Below are positions 35,958 through 44,383 of a stretch of DNA of 46,120 nucleotides, piece by piece (position 1 is the first letter of the stretch; each line of letters opens with the position of its first letter). The stretch covers positions 1-46,120 of the forward strand of contig JAKQJM010000039.1 of the NCBI GenBank assembly GCA_029561145.1, given 5' to 3'. The DNA comes from Pseudomonadota bacterium. Lineage in GTDB: Bacteria; Pseudomonadota; Gammaproteobacteria; Xanthomonadales; Rhodanobacteraceae. The notes under the pieces were generated by a model that worked only from the letters and a program-made list of their open reading frames with translations, was not told the DNA's origin and did not search any database. Position numbers and translations under genes: made by a program.

Positions 35958-36701
35958 TCACCTGGCCTGCGCCAACGCCACCGCATCCGCACCCGCGGGA
36001 AACCGCAGCTGGCCCGTCGTGTCCTGCACCGCCCGCCATACCGCGTCGGCGACATCGGTTTCGTGCGTGGTCATCGTCACGTTCGTGAAACCGGCGAACA
36101 CTTTCTCCGCAAACGCCGCGTATGCCGGCGGCACCAGGCCTTGCATGCGCTCGCCGCCATTGGCCGCGAACGCCGTCGTCGGGCCGTAACCAGGCAACAC
36201 CAGCTTCGTGCGGATACCGAACGGTTCCAGTTCGAACGCCAGCGACGCGGTAAACGCATCGACCGCCGCCTTGCTTGCCGCATACGCGGCCGCGAGCGGC
36301 ATGCGCGCCAGCGTCACGCTGGAAGTGACATTGACCAGCACGCCACCGCCACGCACGCGCAGCCGTGGGATCGCCGCATGGCAAACAGCCATCGCGCCGA
36401 AGGTATTGGTGGCGAACACCTCGCCCACCATCCCCATCGGCATGGCCTCGAACGCACCGACCACGCCAATGCCGGCGTTGTTGACGATGACGTCCAGGTC
36501 GCCGGCGGCATCGAACGCGGCGCGGATGCTGGCCACATCGGTGACGTCGAGCGCCAGCAGCTGCAGGTTCGGCGAGGCCGGGAACAGCTCGGGACGCGGC
36601 GTGCGCATCGTCGCGACGACGCGCCAGCCCTGGGCGAGGAAGTGGCGGGCGGTGGCCAGGCCGTAGCCGGACGAGGTACCGGTGATGAGGATCGACTTCA
36701 T
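35958..36701 (-). CDS. Short-chain dehydrogenase/reductase
   Basis: 247 aa from the ATG at 36701, preceded by AAGGAG. A classical SDR: the NAD(P) glycine motif TGTSSGYG (about 7-14), NNAG (about 80), a catalytic Ser in NVTSSVT, and the Tyr/Lys pair in YAASK. NADP preference is plausible from ATMRTPRP after the second strand but not certain. Substrate unknown. It is divergent from an AraC-type gene 92 bp away, a common arrangement in which the regulator controls the SDR. Confidence 0.9.
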   Translation of the reverse strand: MKSILITGTSSGYGLATARHFLAQGWRVVATMRTPRPELFPASPNLQLLALDVTDVASIRAAFDAAGDLDVIVNNAGIGVVGAFEAMPMGMVGEVFATNTFGAMAVCHAAIPRLRVRGGGVLVNVTSSVTLARMPLAAAYAASKAAVDAFTASLAFELEPFGIRTKLVLPGYGPTTAFAANGGERMQGLVPPAYAAFAEKVFAGFTNVTMTTHETDVADAVWRAVQDTTGQLRFPAGADAVALAQAR

Positions 36702-36792
36702 GGCGGAACTCCTTGGTTGGGGGTCCAGCTTGCCGGCTGTCATCAGGACGAACTACGCTTCAGAATCCTGTTTTTGTTTGCGAGCGTCCGGA

Positions 36793-37713
36793 ATGGCCGA
36801 TCCCCTGTCCGAAGTGATCCAGCGGCTGCAGCCCCAGGCCGTGTTCTCGCGAACCATCGAGGGCGCCGGCGACTGGGCCGTGCGCTACGGCGCCTTCGGC
36901 CAGCCCGCTTTCACCGTGATCCTGGCGGGCGAGGCTCGCCTGGCCGTGGACGGGCATGCGCCACTCGACCTGCACGCGGGGGACTTCGTACTGCTGCCGG
37001 CAACACCTGGCTTCACCCTGTCCGGCGGTGCCCCAATCCCACCGGTGCGGCTGGACCCACAAGCCGACGCCGTCGTCGTCGACGACCGACCGCTGCGCCA
37101 CGGACGCCTCGGCGGCGACGCCGACTTCGTCTCGCTCGGCGGCTGGTTTGAATTCACCACACCCGACGCCGGCTTGCTGGTATCCCTGCTGCCCGGCCAG
37201 GTCCACGTGCGCGGCGTCGACCGCCTGACCCGTCTGGTGCACTTGTTGCGCGAGGAAGCCACCGACACGCGACCTGGTCGCGAGCTGATGCAGGCCCGAC
37301 TCGTGGATGCGCTGCTGATCGAAGCACTGCGCAGCCATGCCGATGCGGCCAACGCTACGCCCGGCCTGCTGCGCGGACTCGCGGATCCGCGGATCGCAGT
37401 GGCGCTGCAACGAATGCATGCACAGGTGGGACACCCGTGGACGATGGCGGCGCTGGCGAAAGAAGCGGCGCTGTCGCGGTCGGTATTCTTCGAGCGGTTT
37501 ACGAAGGCGGTGGGTGTGCCGCCGATGGAGTATTTGCTGGGGTGGAGGATGACGGTGGCGAAGGAGTTATTGAGACGAGGGAACGTGGCACTAATGGATG
37601 TTGCCACGCGAGTCGGGTATCAATCGGTGAACACATTCACCACTGCATTCAGGCGGACAAATGGAAAACCACCGCGGCGATTCGTCAATGAAATTCATCC
37701 AAGTAAATTTTGA
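36793..37713 (+). CDS. AraC-family regulator with N-terminal cupin
   Basis: 306 aa from the ATG at 36793. The N-terminal cupin-like sensor (about 5-180; FTVILAGEARLAVDG, DLHAGDFVLLPATPGF) is of the type found in regulators of oxidoreductase genes. The C-terminal double helix-turn-helix (about 200-303) has WTMAALAKEAALSRSVFFER and VGYQSVNTFTTAFRR, then KPPRRF. It is divergent from the SDR gene, which is its likely target (inference). The last ~100 bp are lower in GC than the rest, and the stop overlaps the end of the next ORF on the other strand by 19 bp. Confidence 0.9.
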   Translation: MADPLSEVIQRLQPQAVFSRTIEGAGDWAVRYGAFGQPAFTVILAGEARLAVDGHAPLDLHAGDFVLLPATPGFTLSGGAPIPPVRLDPQADAVVVDDRPLRHGRLGGDADFVSLGGWFEFTTPDAGLLVSLLPGQVHVRGVDRLTRLVHLLREEATDTRPGRELMQARLVDALLIEALRSHADAANATPGLLRGLADPRIAVALQRMHAQVGHPWTMAALAKEAALSRSVFFERFTKAVGVPPMEYLLGWRMTVAKELLRRGNVALMDVATRVGYQSVNTFTTAFRRTNGKPPRRFVNEIHPSKF

Positions 37714-37925
37714 TTTCGGCGGTACTCAAGATAGTCATCGAGCTTGGAGCTAGGAGACCTGTGCAGCTTTGCCGGCAGCCCTAGATGAAGCCTTTCCTCA
37801 ACTGACAAAACACCTGCCACCAGCATGTCCCCGACACCATCAAAGCTGATCAAGCCAGCGTCGAAAAGCGCATCTAGGAGGTCAGCAGTCAAGTCTTGTT
37901 TTGCCACATCACTCTTCCAGATCAC
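37695..37925 (-). CDS. Small orphan protein in lower-GC DNA
   Basis: 76 aa from a GTG at 37925; the frame is closed by a stop shortly upstream, and the only ribosome-site candidate, AGGA, is too far away. The sequence is acidic and helical (LTADLLDALFDAGLISFDGV...LSVEERLHLGLP) and ends YLEYRRNQNLL. Composition is balanced and unlike out-of-frame translations elsewhere in the window. The DNA is visibly less GC-rich than its neighbours. It could be a remnant of a transferred segment or a small immunity-type protein; neither is shown. It overlaps the AraC gene tail to tail. Confidence 0.45.
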   Translation of the reverse strand: MIWKSDVAKQDLTADLLDALFDAGLISFDGVGDMLVAGVLSVEERLHLGLPAKLHRSPSSKLDDYLEYRRNQNLLG

Positions 37926-37991
37926 GCCGCACGATATTGTCCTGTCTCAGTAAAACTGGCGCCGAGAATTCATTAACAGCATATATCCCTT

Positions 37992-38013
37992 CATCGCGAA
38001 TAAGCGATATACT
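37992..38013 (+). promoter_or_regulatory. ahcY promoter with inverted-repeat operator
   Basis: CATCGCGAATAAGCGATA (37992-38009) is an inverted repeat ATCGC-N6-GCGAT. Its right end overlaps a -10 hexamer TATACT (38008-38013). The same module, 18 of 22 positions identical, precedes metF at 40864-40885. A repressor covering the -10 would fit. The cognate factor is not known from sequence; an SAH/homocysteine-responsive regulator such as SahR is a candidate. Confidence 0.65.
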
Positions 38014-38028
38014 TCGCGCCCTCTCGCT

Positions 38029-38110
38029 GCCGAGGGGCGCTGCAGGTCAGTTCCATCATGGAACCGGACACAGGCTCGGCATGCGTTTCCCTTCCAACCG
38101 CGCCCGCCCC
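38029..38110 (+). promoter_or_regulatory. SAH riboswitch of ahcY
   Basis: The P1 arms GCCGAG (38029-38034) and CTCGGC (38075-38080) flank the conserved GGGGCGCTGC and CAGG blocks of the S-adenosylhomocysteine riboswitch. An internal hairpin GTTCCA-TCA-TGGAAC lies between. The second helix forms between GGGCGC (38035-38040) and GCGCCC (38100-38105), as in the family's pseudoknotted fold. It lies directly before ahcY, the usual target; SAH binding should raise ahcY expression. The ribosome site GGAG follows before the ATG. Confidence 0.92.
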
Positions 38111-38130
38111 AATGCAACGGAGCGAACCGC

Positions 38131-39558
38131 ATGAATGCCGTCGTAAAGAATCCAGCCAACACCGACTACAAAGTCGCCGATATCAGCCTGGCCGAGTGGG
38201 GCCGCAAGGAACTCGACATCGCCGAGCACGAGATGCCGGGTCTGATGTCGATCCGCAAGAAGTATTCCGCTGCCAAGCCGCTCAAGGGCGTGCGTGTCAC
38301 CGGCTCGCTGCACATGACCATCCAGACGGCCGTGCTGATCGAGACGCTCAAGGACATCGGCGCCGACGTGCGCTGGGCTTCCTGCAACATCTTCTCGACG
38401 CAGGACCACGCCGCCGCCGCAATCGCCAAGACCGGTACGCCGGTATTCGCGTGGAAGGGCGAGACGCTCGAAGAGTATTGGGACTGCACGCTCGACGCAG
38501 TGACGTTCCCGGGCGGCAAGGGTCCGGAGCTCGTTGTCGACGACGGCGGCGACGTCACCCTGCTGATCCACAAGGGCTACGAGCTCGAGAAGGGCTCGGA
38601 CTGGGTCAACACCCCGTCGGGCTCGCACGAAGAGCAGATCATCAAGAACCTGCTCAAGCGCGTCGCGAAAGAACGCCCCGGTTTCTGGACCAATGTGGTC
38701 AAGGACTGGAAGGGCGTGTCGGAAGAAACGACGACCGGCGTGCACCGCCTGTACCAGATGGTCGAGGCCGGCAACCTGCTCGTCCCGGCGATCAACGTCA
38801 ACGACTCGGTCACCAAGTCGAAGTTCGACAACCTCTACGGCTGCCGCGAATCGCTGGCCGACGGCCTCAAGCGCGCGATGGACGTGATGCTGGCCGGCAA
38901 GGTCGCGGTCGTCTGTGGTTATGGTGACGTCGGCAAGGGTTCGGCGCACTCTCTGCGTGCGTACGGCGCCCGCGTCGTGGTCACCGAGATCGATCCGATC
39001 AACGCGCTGCAGGCGTCGATGGAAGGCTTCGAGGTCAACACCGTCGAAAGCACGCTCGGCCGCGGCGACATCTACGTCACCACGACCGGCAACAAGGACG
39101 TGCTGACGCTCGAGCACATGTCGAAAATGAAGGACCAGGCGATCGTCTGCAACATCGGCCACTTCGACAACGAGATCCAGGTCGACAAGCTCAATGAATC
39201 GGGCGCCGTGCGTCTGAACATCAAGCCGCAGGTCGACAAGTACACCTTCGCCAACGGCAACGCGATTTACCTGCTCGCCGAAGGCCGCCTCGTGAACCTC
39301 GGCTGCGCCACGGGCCACCCGAGCTTCGTGATGTCGAACTCGTTCTCGAACCAGACGCTCGCGCAGATTGACCTGTGGGCGAACAAGGACACGTATGAAG
39401 CCAAGGTCTACATCCTGCCGAAGAAGCTCGATGAGGAAGTCGCGCGCCTGCATCTGGAAAAGATCGGCGTGAAACTGACCACGCTGACCGCCGACCAGGC
39501 CGCGTACCTCGGCGTTGACGTCGACGGGCCGTACAAGCCCGAGCACTACCGCTACTGA
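38131..39558 (+). CDS. ahcY: Adenosylhomocysteinase
   Basis: 475 aa. It hydrolyses SAH to adenosine and homocysteine with tightly bound [34 protein letters not shown] (substrate site), the NAD Rossmann motif [20 protein letters not shown] and the C-terminal [11 protein letters not shown] are diagnostic. The length is that of the bacterial/plant form with the extra insertion. Controlled by the upstream riboswitch and operator; a terminator follows. Confidence 0.98.
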   Translation: MNAVVKNPANTDYKVADISLAEWGRKELDIAEHEMPGLMSIRKKYSAAKPLKGVRVTGSLHMTIQTAVLIETLKDIGADVRWASCNIFSTQDHAAAAIAKTGTPVFAWKGETLEEYWDCTLDAVTFPGGKGPELVVDDGGDVTLLIHKGYELEKGSDWVNTPSGSHEEQIIKNLLKRVAKERPGFWTNVVKDWKGVSEETTTGVHRLYQMVEAGNLLVPAINVNDSVTKSKFDNLYGCRESLADGLKRAMDVMLAGKVAVVCGYGDVGKGSAHSLRAYGARVVVTEIDPINALQASMEGFEVNTVESTLGRGDIYVTTTGNKDVLTLEHMSKMKDQAIVCNIGHFDNEIQVDKLNESGAVRLNIKPQVDKYTFANGNAIYLLAEGRLVNLGCATGHPSFVMSNSFSNQTLAQIDLWANKDTYEAKVYILPKKLDEEVARLHLEKIGVKLTTLTADQAAYLGVDVDGPYKPEHYRY

Positions 39559-39586
39559 GCGATGGTCGGGGCAATGTGACAAACGG

Positions 39587-39613
39587 AACGGGCGCCGCGA
39601 GGCGCCCGTTTTG
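39587..39613. terminator. Terminator of ahcY, shared with the GGDEF gene
   Basis: AACGGGCGCC and GGCGCCCGTT form a perfect 10-bp stem with loop GCGA and a following TTTT. The stem arms carry AA and TT ends, so it can serve both converging genes. Confidence 0.88.
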
Positions 39614-39623
39614 CTTCAAGCCT

Positions 39624-40805
39624 TCAGGCCGATGGCTCCGGCAGCACCGATCCGGTGGGTGCGCGGTTCGACGGATCCGGCCGGCTGTTCTCGCTGGCAC
39701 GCTCGGTGCGGTTGCGACCGGACAATTTGCTGCGATAGAGCGCGGCATCCACTTCAAGATAGAACGCATCCGCATCGGCATGCCGGGACGGATCGAAACC
39801 GCCGCAGCCGATACTGACCGTCAGGGTCGCCTGGGCGACCCCGAAAACCAGCGGTGCCGCTTCGAGATCCGTGCGGAAGCGCTCGGCGCGCTCAAACGCC
39901 TCGCCGCGATCCGCATCGAGCACGACCCCGAACTCCTCGCCTCCCAACCGGACGACAACATCGTCCGGCCGATCGAAGTGCGCCTGCAGGCGTTGCGCGA
40001 GTGCAATCAGGCAGGCGTCACCCGCTGCATGCCCGAAGCTGTCGTTGATGCGCTTGAAATGATCCACGTCGATGATCAGCATCGAGGCCCGACTGCCGTT
40101 TCGTGCGCGCTGCAACGCACGCGCGAGTGACTCGGTGAACGCGCGCCGGTTGGCAATGCCGGTCAGGCTGTCGATCAGGCTCTGCTTCTCGAACTGGTCG
40201 CGCTGTTTGCGCAGATCCTCCTCGAGCTCAAGCCGCGTCCGGTACTCGCGATAGCTGCGCATGAGGACCAACAGCATGTAGATCATGTACACGGCCCACA
40301 TGATCGCGACACCAGGCCCGACATGGACCCACAGCAACACCAGGCTCGGCAACATGACCGATGCGATTGCGACGGCTCCCGGGACCCGCCGCATGCACAT
40401 CGAATGCGCGAGAGCCATGCCGAATGCACCGGAAAAAAGTACGGCGACGAGCGGGGCCGGCTCCGGCAGGTTGAGAAAGGACCACGCGCTGAAAGTGCCC
40501 CAGCAGAATGTCGTCACGAGAATCAGGAACCAGATCGCCAGCAAGTTGCGCCTTGTCTCACGGTCATCGGGATTCGGCGTCACGCGCAATGACAATCGGG
40601 CGATCGCAAGCAAAATGAAGAATGCGGTGACGATCACGGCTTCGCCGACGTGCTCCCGGGTCGTGACGACGAAGGCCAGCCCGGTCGCGATCGGATAGAA
40701 GAACCCGCCAAGACGCGCGCGCTCGAGGGTTTCGCGCATTTCCTGCAGCAACAGATTGCGTGCGCCGGGCGTGGCGGGTGCGGGGATGAACTCGGCGATC
40801 GGCAT
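39624..40805 (-). CDS. Membrane-anchored diguanylate cyclase (GGDEF)
   Basis: 393 aa from the ATG at 40805; an ATG at 40862 would add 19 residues but abuts the metF operator. The N-terminal ~200 residues hold six or so hydrophobic helices, a sensor of unrecognised type. A short coiled coil (YRTRLELEEDLRKQRDQFEK) leads to the GGDEF domain (about 225-370) with LTGIANRRAF, IDVDHFKRINDSFGH and the active-site loop RLGGEEF. RPDD lies five residues before GGEEF, so the c-di-GMP inhibitory I-site is intact. It should make c-di-GMP. The signal is unknown. Confidence 0.92.
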   Translation of the reverse strand: MPIAEFIPAPATPGARNLLLQEMRETLERARLGGFFYPIATGLAFVVTTREHVGEAVIVTAFFILLAIARLSLRVTPNPDDRETRRNLLAIWFLILVTTFCWGTFSAWSFLNLPEPAPLVAVLFSGAFGMALAHSMCMRRVPGAVAIASVMLPSLVLLWVHVGPGVAIMWAVYMIYMLLVLMRSYREYRTRLELEEDLRKQRDQFEKQSLIDSLTGIANRRAFTESLARALQRARNGSRASMLIIDVDHFKRINDSFGHAAGDACLIALAQRLQAHFDRPDDVVVRLGGEEFGVVLDADRGEAFERAERFRTDLEAAPLVFGVAQATLTVSIGCGGFDPSRHADADAFYLEVDAALYRSKLSGRNRTERASENSRPDPSNRAPTGSVLPEPSA

Positions 40806-40863
40806 GCCGCGCAGTAAGCCATGATCGGGGCCTGCGCGCGAGGGGGCGCTTGTTATGTACATC

Positions 40864-40885
40864 TATCGCGATGAAGCGATAAACT
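40864..40885 (+). promoter_or_regulatory. metF promoter with inverted-repeat operator
   Basis: TATCGCGATGAAGCGATA (40864-40881) is a perfect TATCGC-N6-GCGATA inverted repeat overlapping a -10 hexamer TAAACT (40880-40885). Position relative to the -10 is the same as at ahcY. Confidence 0.65.
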
Positions 40886-40912
40886 AAAGCCTTTCCCGAA
40901 CCGGCCCACGGA

Positions 40913-41734
40913 ATGACTGAGATCAGCTTCGAATTCTTTCCGCCCAAGACGGATGAACAGCGCGACACGCTCGAAAGTACCGTGCTCCAGCTGAAATCGA
41001 AGGCTCCCGAGTACGTATCGGTGACCTTCGGCGCCGGCGGTTCGACCCTGAACCATACCGTCGATGCGGTGCGCGGGCTGGGCAGTCGCCATGCGCTGGA
41101 GGCAGCGCCGCACCTTTCCTGCATGGGCGGGTCGCGCAGCGAGATTCGCGCGCTGCTCGAGGACTATATCGAGCTCGGCGTGAATCGCATCGTCGCGCTG
41201 CGTGGCGACCTGCCTTCGGGCATGGCCAGCATCGGCGACTTCCGCTATGCCAGCGAGCTGGTCGAATTCATCCGCAGCGAGACCGGCGACCGTTTCCGCA
41301 TCGAGGTCGCCTGTTACCCGGAAGTCCATCCGCAGGCCAATGACGCGCTCGCGGACCTCGACAATTTCAGGCGCAAGATCGAAGCCGGCGCGAACGGCGC
41401 GGTCACGCAGTACTTCTACAACACCGATGGCTACTTCCGTTTCGTCGACGCGGTTCGCGCACTCGGTGTCGACGTGCCGATCGTCCCGGGCATCATGCCG
41501 ATTGCCAACTTCAGCCAGTTGCGGCGCTTTTCCGACATGTGCGGTGCCGAGATCCCGCGCTGGCTGTCGAAGCGCCTGGCAGCCTTCGGCGACGACGCTG
41601 CCGCGATTCGCGAATTCAGCGCCGACGTGGTCGCCGAGCTGTGCCGGAAACTGATCGCCGGTGGTGCGCCGGGGCTGCATTTCTACACGCTCAACCGGGC
41701 GAAACCCACGTTGGCCATTCTCGAACGGCTGTAG
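40913..41734 (+). CDS. metF: 5,10-methylenetetrahydrofolate reductase
   Basis: 273 aa. An FAD enzyme that makes 5-methyl-THF, the methyl donor for methionine synthase. MTEISFEFFPPKTDEQRD carries the catalytic-site Glu-Phe-Phe-Pro-Pro motif; SVTFGAGGST, GVNRIVALRGD and NGAVTQYFYN are conserved TIM-barrel strands, and LHFYTLNRAKPTLAIL closes it. Its promoter carries the same operator as ahcY. No metH or metE is in the window. Confidence 0.97.
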   Translation: MTEISFEFFPPKTDEQRDTLESTVLQLKSKAPEYVSVTFGAGGSTLNHTVDAVRGLGSRHALEAAPHLSCMGGSRSEIRALLEDYIELGVNRIVALRGDLPSGMASIGDFRYASELVEFIRSETGDRFRIEVACYPEVHPQANDALADLDNFRRKIEAGANGAVTQYFYNTDGYFRFVDAVRALGVDVPIVPGIMPIANFSQLRRFSDMCGAEIPRWLSKRLAAFGDDAAAIREFSADVVAELCRKLIAGGAPGLHFYTLNRAKPTLAILERL

Positions 41735-41763
41735 ATCGCTCGCGTCGCCGGTTTTCGGTCTGG

Positions 41764-43437
41764 TCAGGCATTCGCGGCGAGGTGCACCCCGGCCACTGCT
41801 CGCCCGGACGGATCCGCGGCGTTCGCGAAGGCCGGATCCCAGGCAATTGCCGCCGGTGACGAGCAGGCGATCGACTTGCCGCCCGGTATCGTCTCCGCGC
41901 AGGCCGTGCCCGGGAAGTGCTGTTCGAAGATGCTGCGGTAGAAATAGCCTTCCTTGGTGGCCGGCGGATTGAGCGGGAAGCGTTTCGATGCGGCCGCGAA
42001 TTCGCGATCGCTGACCTGGGCTTCGGCATGTGCCTTGAGCCCGTCGATCCAGCCATAGCCGACGCCATCGCTGAACTGCTCTTTCTGTCGCCACAGGATG
42101 GCTTCGGGCAAGGCGCCCGCGAACGCCTCGCGCAACACCGCCTTCTCGATGCGACCGTTGCCGGCCATCTTGAATTTCGCATCCATGCTCATCGCGACGT
42201 CGAGGAATTCGAGATCGAGAAACGGCACGCGCGCCTCGACGCCCCAGGCCATCATCGACTTGTTCGCGCGCGCGCAATCGTACAGATGCAGGGCATCGAT
42301 CTTGCGCACGGTTTCCTCGTGGAATTCACGCGCGTTCGGCGCCTTGTGGAAATACAGGTAGCCGCCAAAGATCTCGTCCGAACCTTCGCCCGAGAGCACC
42401 ATCTTGACGCCCATCGCCTTGATCCTCCGGCCCAGCAGGTACATCGGCGTCGACGCGCGGATCGTCGTCACGTCATAGGTCTCGACATGTCGGATCACTT
42501 CGGGCAAGGCATCCAGACCTTCCTCGAACGTGTAGCGGAAGCCGTGGTGCACGGTTCCGAGCGATTCCGCCGCGATTTCGGCAGCGGCCAGATCCGGCGA
42601 GCCCTCGAGACCGATCGCGAATGAATGCAAGCGCGGCCACCATGCTTCGGAGGCATCGTCTTCCTCGACGCGGCGACGCGCGAAGCGGGCAGCGCATGCC
42701 GCGACCAGCGAGGAATCAAGCCCGCCGGAAAGCAGCACGCCGTAGGGCACGTCGGTCATCATCTGTCGATGCACGGCCGCCTCGAACGACGCACGCAGTA
42801 CCTCGGGCGCCACCGTGACGCCCTCGGTCGCTGCGTGGTCGCGCCAGGGCTTGACGTAGTAGCGGCGGAGCTCGCCGCTGGCACTGTCGAAGACATGGCC
42901 GGGCGGAAACGCCGAGATGTCCGCGCAGACTCCGACCAGCGCCTTCATTTCCGAAGCCACCCAGAGCCGCCCTTCCCGATCGTGTCCCCAGTACAGCGGA
43001 CAAACCCCGATCGGATCTCGTGCAATCACGACGCATCCTGCGGCACGGTCCCACAGGGCGAAGGCAAAGATGCCGTTGAGTCGACGCACACACTCCGCAC
43101 CCTCGGCGCGATACAGCGCATTGATCACCTCGCAGTCCGAACCGGTCTGGAATGCGTAGTCCTGGCTCAGGTCCTGCTCGAGCTCACGATGGTTGTAGAT
43201 CTCGCCGTTCACCGCGAGCACGAGGTTTCCATCGGACGACCGGATCGGCTGCGCACCGCCCGCGGGATCGACGATCGCAAGACGCTCGTGCACAAGGATC
43301 GCACCGGCATCGACATGCACGCCGCTCCAGTCCGGGCCACGATGCCGCTGGCGCTGCGAGAGTTCCAGCGCGACGCGGCGCAAGTTGATGAGATCATCGC
43401 CTGCCTGCAGCCCGAAGATGCCGAGAATCGAACACAT
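41764..43437 (-). CDS. asnB: Glutamine-hydrolysing asparagine synthase B
   Basis: 557 aa, E. coli AsnB length. The N-terminal Ntn-amidotransferase begins MCSILGIFGLQ, with Cys2 as nucleophile after Met removal; RGPDWSGV, VNGEIYNHREL and GSDCEV bind glutamine. The synthase domain has the ATP loop LLSGGLDSSLVA and VLSGEGSDEIFGGYLYFHKAP. It converts aspartate to asparagine. AGGAG lies before the ATG. A terminator-like hairpin about 65 nt upstream of the ATG could act as an attenuator. Confidence 0.97.
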   Translation of the reverse strand: MCSILGIFGLQAGDDLINLRRVALELSQRQRHRGPDWSGVHVDAGAILVHERLAIVDPAGGAQPIRSSDGNLVLAVNGEIYNHRELEQDLSQDYAFQTGSDCEVINALYRAEGAECVRRLNGIFAFALWDRAAGCVVIARDPIGVCPLYWGHDREGRLWVASEMKALVGVCADISAFPPGHVFDSASGELRRYYVKPWRDHAATEGVTVAPEVLRASFEAAVHRQMMTDVPYGVLLSGGLDSSLVAACAARFARRRVEEDDASEAWWPRLHSFAIGLEGSPDLAAAEIAAESLGTVHHGFRYTFEEGLDALPEVIRHVETYDVTTIRASTPMYLLGRRIKAMGVKMVLSGEGSDEIFGGYLYFHKAPNAREFHEETVRKIDALHLYDCARANKSMMAWGVEARVPFLDLEFLDVAMSMDAKFKMAGNGRIEKAVLREAFAGALPEAILWRQKEQFSDGVGYGWIDGLKAHAEAQVSDREFAAASKRFPLNPPATKEGYFYRSIFEQHFPGTACAETIPGGKSIACSSPAAIAWDPAFANAADPSGRAVAGVHLAANA

Positions 43438-43502
43438 GGATGATCACTCCTGGATTGTCATTGTCGAAATCGCCTGCATTGCAGACATTCATGCCGCGCA
43501 AT

Positions 43503-43538
43503 ACGCAAAAGGCCCGCTCAGTGGCGGGCCTTTTGCGT
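43503..43538. terminator. Terminator-like palindrome in the asnB upstream region
   Basis: ACGCAAAAGGCCCGC (43503-43517) and GCGGGCCTTTTGCGT (43524-43538) pair perfectly over 15 bp around TCAGTG. The GC core with flanking A4/T4 looks like the other intrinsic terminators in this window. It lies between two divergent genes, where no gene ends, so it may be an asnB leader attenuator or end an unseen short transcript. Confidence 0.75.
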
Positions 43539-43638
43539 GTGTATCGTGTGAAATCGTCAGCGCACGCCAGCCCCGGTTGTCGAGTGCGTATTATTGTTCG
43601 TGCGGCTCACGGAACCGGCCACGAAAGATTCGGAATGG

Positions 43639-44301
43639 ATGAACGCGATGATCATGTCCGGCATCAGAGCAGATCGTTTTGCGCGTGGCAAGTCGGTCGT
43701 GCGCGAAATCCGCTTGCGCGTGAAACCATTCCTCCTGCTGCTGGCCATCCTCCATCCCGGTGAGTCGGCCTTCGCCCAGGCCGGACGCATCCATCGCTGC
43801 ATCGGCAGCAACGGCGAGCCGACCTATTCCGACCGGAAATGCGACGGCCCTGCCCTGCCTTCGACTGCAACGTCGGCATCGACCGCGGACGCGAGCGCAC
43901 AGGACGCGACGTCGATCGTCCCGGGTTCAGGCATGCAGACCTGTCCCACGTCGCCGGAGGATTTGCGCAACCGGGCCGTCAGCGCGTTCAAGCTGCGCAG
44001 CGGAGTCGGCTTTTCGGGCCTGTTCCTGTGGGACGGCTTTGCCCAGGCATCTTCGTTGACACCGTTGCGCGAACTCGCGCAGCTGATGTCGGGCGCACTG
44101 ATCTCGATCGATCTCGATACGGTCAGCGAGCATGCGCAGGATCAGGTGTATCCGGATCTGCCACGTCGCCCGGCCGGCGCGGTCGATACCGAGCTGGTCG
44201 TCCGCACGGTCGCCGAGCGGGAGCGTCAGGTTCCCTACGAATCAATCAGCCGTTTTGGCCTGATCGAACATTCCGGTTGCTGGTGGCTGCGCCTGCCCTG
44301 A
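43639..44301 (+). CDS. Exported DUF4124-like protein of unknown function
   Basis: 220 aa from the ATG at 43639; in-frame ATGs at 43648 and 43654 are alternatives. A hydrophobic export signal (FLLLLAILHPGESAFA) ends before AGRIHRCIGSNGEPTYSDRKC, which fits the short DUF4124 motif (Y-x-C-x-[ND]-x-x-G-x-x-x-Y-S-D-x-x-C) found at the start of many small periplasmic proteins in this group. A Ser/Thr/Ala-rich linker follows. The rest (about 105-220) is not recognised. TATTAT at 43589-43594 is a possible -10. Confidence 0.75.
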   Translation: MNAMIMSGIRADRFARGKSVVREIRLRVKPFLLLLAILHPGESAFAQAGRIHRCIGSNGEPTYSDRKCDGPALPSTATSASTADASAQDATSIVPGSGMQTCPTSPEDLRNRAVSAFKLRSGVGFSGLFLWDGFAQASSLTPLRELAQLMSGALISIDLDTVSEHAQDQVYPDLPRRPAGAVDTELVVRTVAERERQVPYESISRFGLIEHSGCWWLRLP

Positions 44302-44383
44302 TCGACCCGTGCCGATGGCGCCCGGATCGCCCGACAGGGACGGGGCGGGTATCATGGGCGGCTACCCACCCAGGAATTCCACC

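Noticed and set aside
38056-39582. Minus-strand 508-codon frame
   Set aside because: Antisense to ahcY, which is unambiguous; the shadow is Arg/Val/Asp-rich.
40838-40856. CGCGAGGGGGCGCTTG before metF resembling the 5' block of an SAH riboswitch
   Set aside because: No matching CAGGCTCG block, no P1 partner and no pseudoknot arm follow it.
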